Position numbers and translations under genes: made by a program
Shown here: piece by piece, positions 10,132 through 18,700 of the stretch
How positions within the stretch are numbered: the first letter of the stretch is position 1
Layout: the number at the start of each line of letters is the position of its first letter
Origin: Myxococcales bacterium
Lineage (GTDB): Bacteria > Myxococcota_A > Polyangia > Polyangiales > JADJMO01
Reading direction: 5' to 3'
Assembly: GCA_021783935.1 (NCBI GenBank)
Contig: JAJXTK010000005.1
Coordinates: 1-30,870, forward strand
DNA length: 30,870 nt
The notes under the pieces: generated by a model
The model's database searches: none
What the model was told of the DNA's origin: nothing
What the model saw: only the letters and a program-made list of their open reading frames with translations

Positions 10132-10317
10132 CCACCGGCGTTCGCAGGGGCGTCGCCAAGCCGTGGTGAATCCTGACGTATCGTCGCTCTTCGTCGCCGG
10201 CGAGCCCGTTCGCGCCGCCCTTTCGTCCGCGGGGCCGGCGTGCTCCCTGCGCGGCAGAGCACTTCGCGCCGCCGGCTGCACGCCGAGTCGGGGACGTGCT
10301 AGCCGAAGGTCGGTGCA

Positions 10318-12210
10318 GTGACGGCCTTGCATGACGCTGGCGACCCGATTCGCATTCCCAGCGAAGGGGGCTCGCTCCACATCGTGTCGCACGGCGGTCC
10401 GCCGATGGCCGCCTTCGACGAGCTCGGCCGCTTCGTCGACGTCAACCGCGCCTGGGTGCGGGCCTTCGGCTGGTCGCGAGAGGAGGCGCTCGCGATGTTC
10501 GTCGAGGACGTCGCGGCCGATGGCGACGCCGCGCCCGAGTCGGTGGATCTCGCGCAGCGGCGGGGCGAGCTGCTCGCGCCGGCGCGGACGTACGTCCGCA
10601 AGGACGGCACCACGTTCACCGCCGAGGTCACGACCGCCTCTGTGACCAGCGGTGGCCGGACGTTCGGCTACTCGATCGTGACCGTCATCGACTCGCGCCG
10701 GCGCGCGGAGCTCTCGCGCCGCAGGGCCGACGCGAGCTTCCGCGCCCTGATCGAGACGATGCCCGACGGCGTGATCGTGCACCGTCACGGTCGCATCGTG
10801 TACGTCAACCCGGCCGCGCGCGCGATGCTCGGCTACGGCTCGCTCGACGAGGTCGTCGGCCGGCGTCACGTCGAGTTGAGCCACGACGACGAGCGCCCCG
10901 AGGCCGTGGAGCGCACGCGAGCCGCGTGGGCCGGCAGCGCGTCGTCGCCGGTCGAAGACCGCCTCGTGCGCAAGGACGGCTCGATCGTGCACGTCGAGGT
11001 CGTCGCCATGCCGGCGATCTTCGCCGACGAGGCGGCGGTCGTCGTGATCGCGCGCGACCTCACCGCCCGCAAGGCCATGGAGGCGAGCCTCGCGACCGCC
11101 GATCGCATGGCCTCGCTGGGGCGCCTCGCGGCGGCCGTCGCGCACGAGATCAACAACCCGCTCGCCTACGCGATGGGCAACCTCGAGGTGCTCGATCGAG
11201 AGCTGCGCCGCGCAGGCGATCGCGTGCCGAGCGACCTGCTCGCGGGCTTTCTTCAGCGCATCGCGACCGCGCAGGACGGCGCCTCGCGCGTTCGCGACAT
11301 CGTGCGCGACGTCAAGACGCTCTCGCTCGTCGAGGGGCCCGCGGAGCCCATCGACCTGCACCGCGTCCTCGACGTGTGCGCGAACATGGCCGAGCACGAG
11401 ATCCGCCACCGCGCCCGGCTCGTGAAGCGCTACGGCGAGCCGACGCGCGTGCGCGGGAGCGAGGCGCGGCTCGGGCAGGTCTTCTTGAACCTGCTCATCA
11501 ACGCCGCCCAGGCGATCCCCGAGGGGAGCGTCGACGACAACGAGATCGTCATCGAGACGAGGCGCGTGGGACCGCACGAGGTCGAGGTCGCGGTGCACGA
11601 CACCGGCGGCGGCGTGCCCGAGGCCATCGCGGATCGGATCTTCGATCCGTTCTTCACGACCAAGGCGCGCGGGCAGGGCTCGGGGCTCGGCCTCGCGATC
11701 TCACGCGACGTCGTCGCGTCGCTCGGCGGCGTCATCGGCGTCGAGGGGCGCCGAGGGCGCGGCACGACGTTCCGGGTTCGGCTGCCCGTCGGCGGCGGGC
11801 GGCCGCCGCCGATCGCGCGCCTCGCGGCCAAGGAGCCTCCGCGGCCCACACGCCCGAGGCTCCTAGTGGTCGACGACGAGCCGCTGCTCGCGCGCGTCAT
11901 CGCGGCGCAGCTCGAAGACGACTACGACGTCACGGTCGCCCACAGCGGCCGCGAAGCGATCGCGATCCTCGCGCGCGGCGACGAATTCGCCGCGGTGCTC
12001 TGCGATCTGTTGATGCCCGACCTGACCGGCATCGACGTGCTCGGGTGGATCAGGTCGCACCGCGCCGGGGCCGAGCAGCACATGATCCTGATGACCGGCG
12101 GCGCGATCCCCGCGCAGGCAGACTCCTCGAAGGGGCCTCGCTACCTCGCGAAGCCCTTCGAGTCGGACGAGCTACGCCGCACCCTCGAGAGCGTGCGCGC
12201 GCCGGGGTGA
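10318..12210 (+). CDS. Soluble PAS-PAS hybrid sensor histidine kinase
   Basis: A 630-residue hybrid kinase without signal peptide or membrane helix, so probably a cytoplasmic sensor. The GTG at 10318 has GAAGGT 7 bases upstream. Order: PAS (about 20-130), PAS (about 140-255), HisKA with phospho-acceptor His276 in VAHEINNPLAY, HATPase with N-box NLLINAAQAI, G1 DTGGGV, F-box FDPFFTTK and G2 GSGLGLAI, then a receiver domain (about 513-625) with acidic pair D519/D520, phospho-acceptor D563 and Lys612. The NtrB-like H-box (HEINNPL) is typical of myxobacterial orphan kinases. There is no DNA-binding domain, so output passes to another protein or the receiver tunes kinase activity. The ligand is unknown. 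It converges on the kdpE-like gene with only 8 bases between stops. Confidence 0.93.
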   Translation: MTALHDAGDPIRIPSEGGSLHIVSHGGPPMAAFDELGRFVDVNRAWVRAFGWSREEALAMFVEDVAADGDAAPESVDLAQRRGELLAPARTYVRKDGTTFTAEVTTASVTSGGRTFGYSIVTVIDSRRRAELSRRRADASFRALIETMPDGVIVHRHGRIVYVNPAARAMLGYGSLDEVVGRRHVELSHDDERPEAVERTRAAWAGSASSPVEDRLVRKDGSIVHVEVVAMPAIFADEAAVVVIARDLTARKAMEASLATADRMASLGRLAAAVAHEINNPLAYAMGNLEVLDRELRRAGDRVPSDLLAGFLQRIATAQDGASRVRDIVRDVKTLSLVEGPAEPIDLHRVLDVCANMAEHEIRHRARLVKRYGEPTRVRGSEARLGQVFLNLLINAAQAIPEGSVDDNEIVIETRRVGPHEVEVAVHDTGGGVPEAIADRIFDPFFTTKARGQGSGLGLAISRDVVASLGGVIGVEGRRGRGTTFRVRLPVGGGRPPPIARLAAKEPPRPTRPRLLVVDDEPLLARVIAAQLEDDYDVTVAHSGREAIAILARGDEFAAVLCDLLMPDLTGIDVLGWIRSHRAGAEQHMILMTGGAIPAQADSSKGPRYLAKPFESDELRRTLESVRAPG

Positions 12211-12218
12211 CGCGCCGA

Positions 12219-12968
12219 TCAGCCTTCGCTGACGGCTTGCTCGGGGGCCTCTTCGGCCGCCGTGCCCTTGGCCAGCCCCTCGCGCAGGCGATAGCCGACG
12301 CCGGGCTCGGTGAGCAGGTAGCGCGGGCGCGCGGGGTTCGCCTCGAGCTTGTGGCGCAGCTGCGCCATGTAGACGCGGAGATAGTGCGTCTGGCCCATGT
12401 ACGGCGGGCCCCACACCTCGCGCAGCAGCTGGCGATGCGTGATCACCTTGCCGATCGAGCGGGCGAGCGTCGACAGGAGCTTGTACTCGATCGGCGTGAG
12501 GCGGATCTCGCGCCCCTCGACGCTCACGCGGCGAACCGGCATGTCGATCTTGAGATCGCCCGTCTCGACGACCGCGCCGGGATCGTCGCCCGCGCGCGCG
12601 GCGTGGCGGAGCGCGACGCGCATGCGTGCGAGGAGCTCGCTCGCGCCGAAGGGCTTGGTCAGGTAGTCGTCCGCGCCGCCGTCGAGCGCCGCGACCTTGT
12701 CGGCCTCCTGGCCGCGCGCGGAGATCACGACGATCGGCGTGCGCGACCACTCGCGCAGGCGCCGCGTGACCTCGAGGCCGTCGATGTCGGGCAGGCCGAG
12801 ATCGAGCAGCACGATGTCGGGGTTCTTGGCAGCGGCGTCGGCGAGCGCTTGCTCGCCGCTCGCTGTGAGCGTGCAGCGGTAGCCGTTAGCCAGCAGCGTT
12901 GCGCGCAGAAAACGCTGAAGCTCGGGTTCGTCTTCGACGACTAGGGCGAGGGGCTCCGGTAGGGCCAT
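12219..12968 (-). CDS. KdpE-like response regulator (OmpR family)
   Basis: A 249-residue winged-helix response regulator. The receiver has acidic residues E12/D13, phospho-acceptor D56 (VLLDLGLPD) and K105 (LTKPFG). The OmpR-type DNA-binding domain spans about 130-235, and its recognition region HYLRVYMAQLRHKLE is a close match to KdpE. In KdpE systems the regulator activates the K+-transport operon kdpFABC, but no kdp transporter gene is in this window, so the target is open. It starts 39 bases after the kinase stop on the same strand and is the last gene of the three-gene unit. A TAACAT hexamer 6 bases before its ATG might give a second, leaderless transcript. The tail after about 235 is acidic and non-conserved. 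Confidence 0.9.
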   Translation of the reverse strand: MALPEPLALVVEDEPELQRFLRATLLANGYRCTLTASGEQALADAAAKNPDIVLLDLGLPDIDGLEVTRRLREWSRTPIVVISARGQEADKVAALDGGADDYLTKPFGASELLARMRVALRHAARAGDDPGAVVETGDLKIDMPVRRVSVEGREIRLTPIEYKLLSTLARSIGKVITHRQLLREVWGPPYMGQTHYLRVYMAQLRHKLEANPARPRYLLTEPGVGYRLREGLAKGTAAEEAPEQAVSEG

Positions 12969-12974
12969 GGGTGG

Positions 12975-12980
12975 ATGTTA
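12975..12980 (-). promoter_or_regulatory. Candidate internal -10 (TAACAT) before the kdpE-like gene
   Basis: On the minus strand TAACAT lies 6 bases before the ATG at 12968, inside the 39-base kinase-regulator spacer. It is compatible with a leaderless internal promoter; no Shine-Dalgarno is obvious here. Confidence 0.3.
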
Positions 12981-13007
12981 TCTAGCTTGCGGTGGTCGGG
13001 TGGCGAA

Positions 13008-14168
13008 TCAAGGGGGCGACAAGGTCGAGCCCTGGTCGTCCTCGTGGGGTGAAACGGGGGCGCTCAGCGGTACTTCCTCGGCCAGCGGCGGGGGGGGCTC
13101 GCCGAGCGGGAGCGCGAACGCGAAAGTGGTGCCGTCGGAGTGCCGTTGGACCCACGTGCGCCCCCCGTGAACCGCGACAATGCCCCGGCAGATCGCCAGC
13201 CCGAGCCCGGTGCCGACCTGGCCGCGCGCCGAGGGCGAGCGATAGAATTTCTCGAAGACGTGCGTCTGCTCCTCCGCGGAGAGCCCGGGGCCCCAGTCTC
13301 GTACCTCGACCTTCAGCTCCCCCTGGTGCGCCCGCGCGCGGATCTCGATGGGCGAGCCGGCCGGCGTGTACTTGATCGCGTTGTCGACGTAGTTCGAGAG
13401 CACCTGCTCGATCAGCAGGGGATCGAGCGCGACCAGGGGCAGCTCCGGATCGATGTGGATGGCGACCTTGCGCCCCTCGAGCTTCGCCTCGAGCCGGCTG
13501 AGCGCCGAGCCGATGACCTCCTCGACCGGCTGCCAGTCCTTCTGGGGGCGCACGGAGCCCGCCTCGAGGCGCGTCATTGCGAGCAGGTTGGTGACCAGGC
13601 TGCCGAGCCGCGAAGCCTCGCTCGCGATCGACTGCAGCAGCGCGCGGCGCGTGGCGTCGTCGAGCCGGTCGGTGTCCTGCAACAGCGTCGTCGCCGCGCC
13701 GGTGATCGCGGCGAGCGGCGTGCGCAGGTCGTGCGAGACGACGGCGAGGAGCGCGGAGCGTTGGCGCTCGATCTCGACCTCCATGCGCGCGTGCTCGGCG
13801 CGCTGCTCGTGCAGCCTCGCGCGCTCGGTGAGCGAGCTGATCATGAGGCCGACCGTCATCATGACGATGAACACGAGCAGGTACTTGATCTCGGTCGTGA
13901 GCAGCGAATAGAGCGGCGGGACGAAGAAGAAGTCGAAGACCGCCGTGCCGACCACCGTCGACACGACCGCCGGGACGCGCCCCGCGCGCGTCGCGATGAC
14001 GACGATCCCGAGCAGGTAGATCATCGCGAGGTTCGCGAGCTCGACGTCGCCGAACAGCGCGAACGACACGCCGGTGCACGCGAACAGCACCGCCGCGGAC
14101 TCGACCCACGGTCGAGCGCCCGTGCGCGTCGGCGGGGCGGGGATGGGCGTCGGGGAAGAGGGGCTCAT
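13008..14168 (-). CDS. Short KdpD-like membrane sensor histidine kinase (DUF4118)
   Basis: A 386-residue kinase matching only the C-terminal half of KdpD. The start is the ATG at 14166-14168, which overlaps the stop of the upstream lipoprotein gene (ATGA); the frame is open further upstream but is only a shadow of that gene. Four membrane helices (about 23-40, 44-60, 64-83 and 94-111) form the DUF4118 domain, then a short coiled linker, HisKA with His146 in SHDLRTPL, N-box SNYVDNAIKYTP (N259/N263), G1 DWGPG (291-295) and G2 GTGLGL (319-324). The cytoplasmic KdpD and Usp domains of full-length KdpD (about 900 residues) are absent, so K+/c-di-AMP sensing as in KdpD cannot be assumed. Partner regulator: the next gene. 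Possible input partner: the coupled lipoprotein. Confidence 0.92.
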   Translation of the reverse strand: MSPSSPTPIPAPPTRTGARPWVESAAVLFACTGVSFALFGDVELANLAMIYLLGIVVIATRAGRVPAVVSTVVGTAVFDFFFVPPLYSLLTTEIKYLLVFIVMMTVGLMISSLTERARLHEQRAEHARMEVEIERQRSALLAVVSHDLRTPLAAITGAATTLLQDTDRLDDATRRALLQSIASEASRLGSLVTNLLAMTRLEAGSVRPQKDWQPVEEVIGSALSRLEAKLEGRKVAIHIDPELPLVALDPLLIEQVLSNYVDNAIKYTPAGSPIEIRARAHQGELKVEVRDWGPGLSAEEQTHVFEKFYRSPSARGQVGTGLGLAICRGIVAVHGGRTWVQRHSDGTTFAFALPLGEPPPPLAEEVPLSAPVSPHEDDQGSTLSPP

Positions 14169-15541
14169 CGAACGAATACGTACGCGTACGTGGCGATGTC
14201 TGCGCTCGAATGCGAGCCGCCGGAGACATCGTAACAAGTGCACTCGCACACGTCGCCGTGCACCGTGCTCGGGTCGGTGCCGCACGAGCTCCCCGCGCCG
14301 CCGACGCCGATGCGCGAGTCGGGCGTGCCGCAGTCGTTCTGTTCGTTGCCGAGGATGCCGATGCGGACGGACATCGCCCCGGAGACGACGTTGAGCCCCT
14401 GCAGGTTGCAGTTGCTCTGCAGCGCCGAGCCCGGCAGCGCGTCCATCCACGCGCTGCGACCGCCGCCGACGGTCGCGACGTACCCGCCGGCGAGGAAGAT
14501 CTGCTGCATCGACGCGGGGGGATAGGTGAGCCAGCCGGGCAGGCCGCTCGTGGGGATCCCGAGATCGACCCAGCTCGCGGGGGTCGTGGTCCCGGCCGAC
14601 ATGCCGACGCGGACCTCGTGCACGGGGATCGAGAGGAAGCCCTCGAACTTCGCCTCGCCCGCGGTGAGGTCGGGGGTGCCGGCGATCAGGCTCGTGCCGG
14701 ACCACGCGGCCGACGCGTAGGCGAAGGCCGAGGACGACTTCGAGACCTTGAGCACGAGCGTGAAGCCGCCTGCGCCCGGGCCGCTCGGCTCCATGAGGCA
14801 GAACGCGCTCCACGGCGAGCTCGCCCCCGCGCGCGTCGAGGCGAGCGGGTAGACGCCCGACGGCGCGGTCGCGTCGCCGGCGAAGATCTCGTCGCACGTG
14901 GTCGCGAGCGCGCAGACGTTCGCGTCGCACACGCGCCCGGTGCAGTCGGCTGCGACGTTGCAGTGCTTGCCCGTCGCGCAGGGGACGCCGCACGCGGTGC
15001 CGCAGTCGACGTCGGCCTCCCCCGGATCGAGCAGCCCGTTGCTGCAGCTCGGAACGACGCAGATCCCCCAGACGCTGCAGTCGGCGCTGGCGCAGTCGGC
15101 GTCGGTGCGACAGCGATCACCGTTCGGACACGGGGCGCAGTGACCGCCGCAGTCGACGTCGCTCTCGTCGCCGTCCTGGATGCCGTCGGAGCAGGTGTAG
15201 GCGTCGGCGGGGGCGGCGTCGGCGTCGGGTGCGGCATCGGCGTCGGCGTCGGCTGCGGCATCGGCGTCGGCTGCGGCATCGGCGTCGGCATCGGCGTCGG
15301 CTGCGGCAGCGGCGTCGGCTGCGGCATCGGCATCGGCTGCGGCATCGGCATCGGCTGCGGCATCTATCGTTGCGTCTGGCGCGGCGTCGCCGGTCGCGTC
15401 GGACGCGGCCTCGATCGGGGCGTCGGCGCTCGTCGTCGCGTCGTCCAGGGGGCTCGGCCTGGGCGGCCCGAGGCCGGTGGTGTCGACCGAGCAAGACGTC
15501 GCCGTGAGCAACGCCAGCAGCGAAGCAACACGGCGCGTCAT
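14165..15541 (-). CDS. Lipoprotein with Cys modules and fibrinogen/intelectin-like domain
   Basis: A 458-residue predicted lipoprotein. The ATG at 15539-15541 gives a signal peptide with lipobox ATSC (Cys17) and follows a TAACGT hexamer by 7 bases. Residues about 50-125 are an Ala/Asp repeat linker. Then come two Cys modules of the form C-S-D/N-G-x-x-D-x-x-E-x-D-V-D-C-G (CSDGIQDGDESDVDCGG and CSNGLLDPGEADVDCG), each followed by a C-x-x-x-x-D-C segment. The C-terminal 220 residues open with TCDEIFAGDATAPSGVYPL, then AFCLMEP and GGFTLVLKV, and later NDCGTPDSRIGVGG. This is the plan of fibrinogen-C-terminal/intelectin-like domains (SGxYxL, YCDM, GGxTLV), which often bind sugars with Ca2+. Ligand binding is inferred. 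Its stop overlaps the kinase ATG, so the two are probably made together. Confidence 0.82.
   Translation of the reverse strand: MTRRVASLLALLTATSCSVDTTGLGPPRPSPLDDATTSADAPIEAASDATGDAAPDATIDAAADADAAADADAAADAAAAADADADADAAADADAAADADADAAPDADAAPADAYTCSDGIQDGDESDVDCGGHCAPCPNGDRCRTDADCASADCSVWGICVVPSCSNGLLDPGEADVDCGTACGVPCATGKHCNVAADCTGRVCDANVCALATTCDEIFAGDATAPSGVYPLASTRAGASSPWSAFCLMEPSGPGAGGFTLVLKVSKSSSAFAYASAAWSGTSLIAGTPDLTAGEAKFEGFLSIPVHEVRVGMSAGTTTPASWVDLGIPTSGLPGWLTYPPASMQQIFLAGGYVATVGGGRSAWMDALPGSALQSNCNLQGLNVVSGAMSVRIGILGNEQNDCGTPDSRIGVGGAGSSCGTDPSTVHGDVCECTCYDVSGGSHSSADIATYAYVFVR
15230..15370 (-). repeat. Hexamer-based Ala/Asp coding repeat
   Basis: Imperfect array built from GCATCG, GCGTCG and GCTGCG hexamers that encodes the Asp-Ala linker of the lipoprotein. 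Copies are interspersed in blocks of 12 and 18 bases and are in frame, so slippage would change linker length rather than break the gene. Confidence 0.85.
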
Positions 15542-15548
15542 TCGCTCG

Positions 15549-15554
15549 ACGTTA
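15549..15554 (-). promoter_or_regulatory. Candidate -10 (TAACGT) for the lipoprotein-kinase-regulator operon
   Basis: On the minus strand TAACGT ends 7 bases before the ATG at 15541, the spacing expected of a leaderless transcript. No clear -35 or Shine-Dalgarno is seen. Confidence 0.4.
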
Positions 15555-15639
15555 CCACGAATTCGAGTGCCCTCCCGGGCCGAGCGCGTCCGCGTGCCCG
15601 GGACGCATCGCGCCCCGGGCCGCGCGACGGGCGCCATTG

Positions 15640-15663
15640 GCAGGCCGTTGAGAAACGGCCTGC
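15640..15663 (-). terminator. Perfect 10-bp hairpin downstream of the BIG2 gene
   Basis: GCAGGCCGTT / AACGGCCTGC with a 4-base loop (GAGA on the plus strand). It lies about 100 bases past the stop of the BIG2 lipoprotein gene and upstream of the next gene on the same strand, so it could separate the two transcripts. No T-run follows. It also forms one end of the inverted-repeat unit described separately. Confidence 0.5.
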
Positions 15664-15760
15664 GGGAACTGTGACAGACAGCAGGCCGTGTCGATCGCGC
15701 GGCGAGTTTCGGGTTGACGCGGGAGAGGATCGGGCAGCTCCGGAGAAACTCAACGGCCTG
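15641..15760. repeat. Small inverted-repeat unit (MITE-like)
   Basis: CAGGCCGTTGAG at 15641-15652 recurs as its exact reverse complement at 15749-15760, bounding a 120-base gene-free unit. A further CAGGCCGT lies at 15682-15689 and its complement at 15655-15662. The right end abuts the TAA stop of the BIG2 gene. No clear target-site duplication is seen, so mobile origin is only a possibility. Confidence 0.4.
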
Positions 15761-18700
15761 TTAGTTCACCGTGAGGCTCGCGCTGCCGGTGACGCCGCTG
15801 CGGACGGCAGTGACGGTGACGGTGCCGGGTGCGAAGCCGTAGGCGAGCCCCTTGGTGCCTGCGGCGTTCGAGACGTCCGCGACGCTGGTGTTCGACGAGT
15901 ACCAGGTCACGAACGTCGTGACGTCGAGCGTGGAGCCGTCGGAGAAGGTGCCCGTGGCCGCGAGCTGCGTGGTGCCGGACGACGGGACGCTCGCCGGGTT
16001 CGGCGTGATCGCGATCGAGGCGAGCGTCGCGCTCGTCACCGTCACGAGATCGGTCCCCGCGACGCCGAGGTAGCTCGCTTGGATGGTCGCGCTGCCCGGC
16101 GAGAGGGCGCTGACGACCCCCTTGCTCCCGGCGGTGTCGCTCACGGCCGCCACGCCGCTCGCGCTGCTGGTCCAGGTCGCGAGCGAGGTCACCTCCATCG
16201 TGGTGCCGTCGCTGAAGATCGCCGTCGCCACCAGGCGCACGCCGTAGCCGACCGGCAGGCGCGGCTGGAACGGGGTGAGCTGGATCGACTGGAGCGTCGC
16301 GCTCGTCACGGTGAGCGAGAACTGCCCGGCGACGCCCTGGAAGCTCGCGTTGATCGACGTCGTGCCTGCCGCGAGCGACGTGACGACCCCCTTCGAGCCC
16401 GCCGCGTCCGACACGGCCGCGACCGACGGGGTCGACGACGTCCAGGTCGCCGCGCCCGTGACGTCGCGGCTCGTCGAGTCGCTGTAGAGGGCGGCCGCGC
16501 GACAGTCGGCGGGGACCCCCACGGGCACCGTGGGCGGCGTGCACGTCACCTGCACGGAGACCAGCGTCGCGGCGGTGACGGTCAACGTCGCCGAGCCGGT
16601 GACCCCTTGGTAGGTCGCCGAGAGCGTCGTCGTGCCGGGCGCGATCGCGGTCGCTTGCCCCTTCGAGCCGATGCCGTCGGAGACCTGCGCGACGGCAGGG
16701 TTCGACGACGTCCAGGTCGCCTGATTGGTGACGTCGCGCGAGGTGCCGTCGCTGTAGATGGCCATGGCCGAGTAGGCGATGCGCGTGCCCGCGGGCACAG
16801 AGCGCGCCGCGGGGCTCACGGAGATCGACACCACGGTGGCCGACGTCACCGTCAGCGTGGTCGAGCCGGTGAGGCCGTTCCACTGGGCCGTGATGGTCGT
16901 CGCGCCCGGCGAGAGGGCGTGCGCCACGCCGCGTCCGCCGCCGCCGGGGCCGGGGCCGCCCGTCGCGATCTGCGCGACGGTCGTGTCGGACGACGTCCAG
17001 GTGGCCTGGAAGGTCACGTTCTGGCTCGTGCCGTCGCTGAAGATCGCGACGGCCTGGTACTGCTGCGTGGCGCCGACGGCGAGCGAGGCGTCGACGGGGT
17101 CGACCTGGAGCGAGACGGCGACCGCGCCGCTCACCGTGACGGGCGTCGAGGCGCTCAGGCCGTTGTAGGTCGCCGAGACCGTCGCGCTGCCGGTCGCGAC
17201 GCACCGGAAGCGCCCCGGCGGGCCGGCCGGCTGCACGATCGCCGCGTCGCTCGAGCTCCACGTCGCGGCGTTGGTCACGTTCTGCGTCGTGCCCGCCGTC
17301 GTGATCGCCTGCGCCTGGAACTGCAGCACGTTGCCGACGTGGCAGGTCGGGGCGATCGGCGAGACCGCCAGCGAGCCGAGCGTCGGGCTCGTGACGGTCA
17401 CCGTCGCGCTCCCGGTCACGCCCGCCAGCGTGCACGAGATGGTGGTCGTGCCGACGCCGACCGCGGCGAGCTGCCCTTGCGAGCCGGCGCCGTTCGAGAC
17501 CGTTGCGACCGCGGCGTTCGCGCGCGACCACGTGCACGTCGTCGTGACGTCGAGCGTGCTGCCGTCGGAGTAGGTGCCCTTCGCCGTGACCAGCTGCTTG
17601 GCCCCCTGCACGAGGCTCAGCGTCGAGGGGGTGATCGCGATCGACTGCAGCGTCGCGGCGGTCACGGTCAGCGTCGTCGAGCCGGTCACGCCGCCGAGGC
17701 TCGCCTGCACGCTCGTCGTGCCGACCTTGAGCGGCGTGGCGACGCCGTTCTGGCCCGGAGCGTTCGAGACCGACGCGATGGTCGAGTCGCCCACCGACCA
17801 CGTGACGCTGGTCGTGAGGTCTTGGGTCGCCCCGCCGGAGTAGGTGCCGGTCGCCTTGAACGAGAGCGTGCCCCCGATCGGGAGCGACGGGTTCGCGGGG
17901 GTGATCGTGATGAGCAGCAGCGTCGCCGGCGAGACGGTGATCGTGGCCGAGCCCGTCATGCCCCCGAAGGCCGCGTCGATCGTCGCGCTGCCCGGCGCGA
18001 TGCCCGCGACCAGCCCCGCCGAGGCCGTGGCGACCGTCGTGTCGCTGCTCGTCCACGCCGCCGACGCGGTGACGTCGACGGTGGTGCCGTCGGAGTAGGT
18101 CGCCGTGGCCTTGAGCCCGACCGTCGTCGACGGCGAGATCGTCGCCGCCGCGGGGTTGATCGAGAGCGAGAGCAGCGTCGCGCCAGTGACGGTGACGGGG
18201 GTCGTGCCGGTCATGCCGCCGAAGGTCGCGGAGACGATCGTCGACCCGGCCTTCACGCCCGTCGCGTTCCCCGTGAAATCGACGGTCGCGATCGTCGGGG
18301 CGCTGCTCGCCCAGGTCGACGTGCTGGTCACGTCGGCCGTGGTCAGGTCGGTGTACACCGCGGTGGCCTTGAGCGCGACCGACGCGCCGACCGAGAGGGT
18401 CGGAGCGAAGGGCGAGATCTGCACCTGCGCGAGCGTCTTGCCCGTGACCGTGAGGAAGGCGCGCGCCGAGAAGCCGCCGAAGGCCGCGGTGATCGAGGCG
18501 GTGCCGGCGCCGACGCCCGTCGCGACGCCCGTGGCGACGGTCGCGATGGTGGGATCGCTCGACGACCACACGGCCGACGCGGTCACGTCGAGGACCGCGC
18601 CCGACTTGGTGATGGCCGACGCGGTGAACGCGACGGTGCCGCCCGGCGCCGTCGAGCCCGACGGAGGCGAGACCTGCAGGCCCACGACGGGATCGCCCGT

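Noticed and set aside
12219..14168. Standard KdpDE potassium system
   Set aside because: The kinase lacks the N-terminal KdpD and Usp domains and no kdpF, kdpA, kdpB or kdpC is in the window, so I describe it only as KdpD/KdpE-like.
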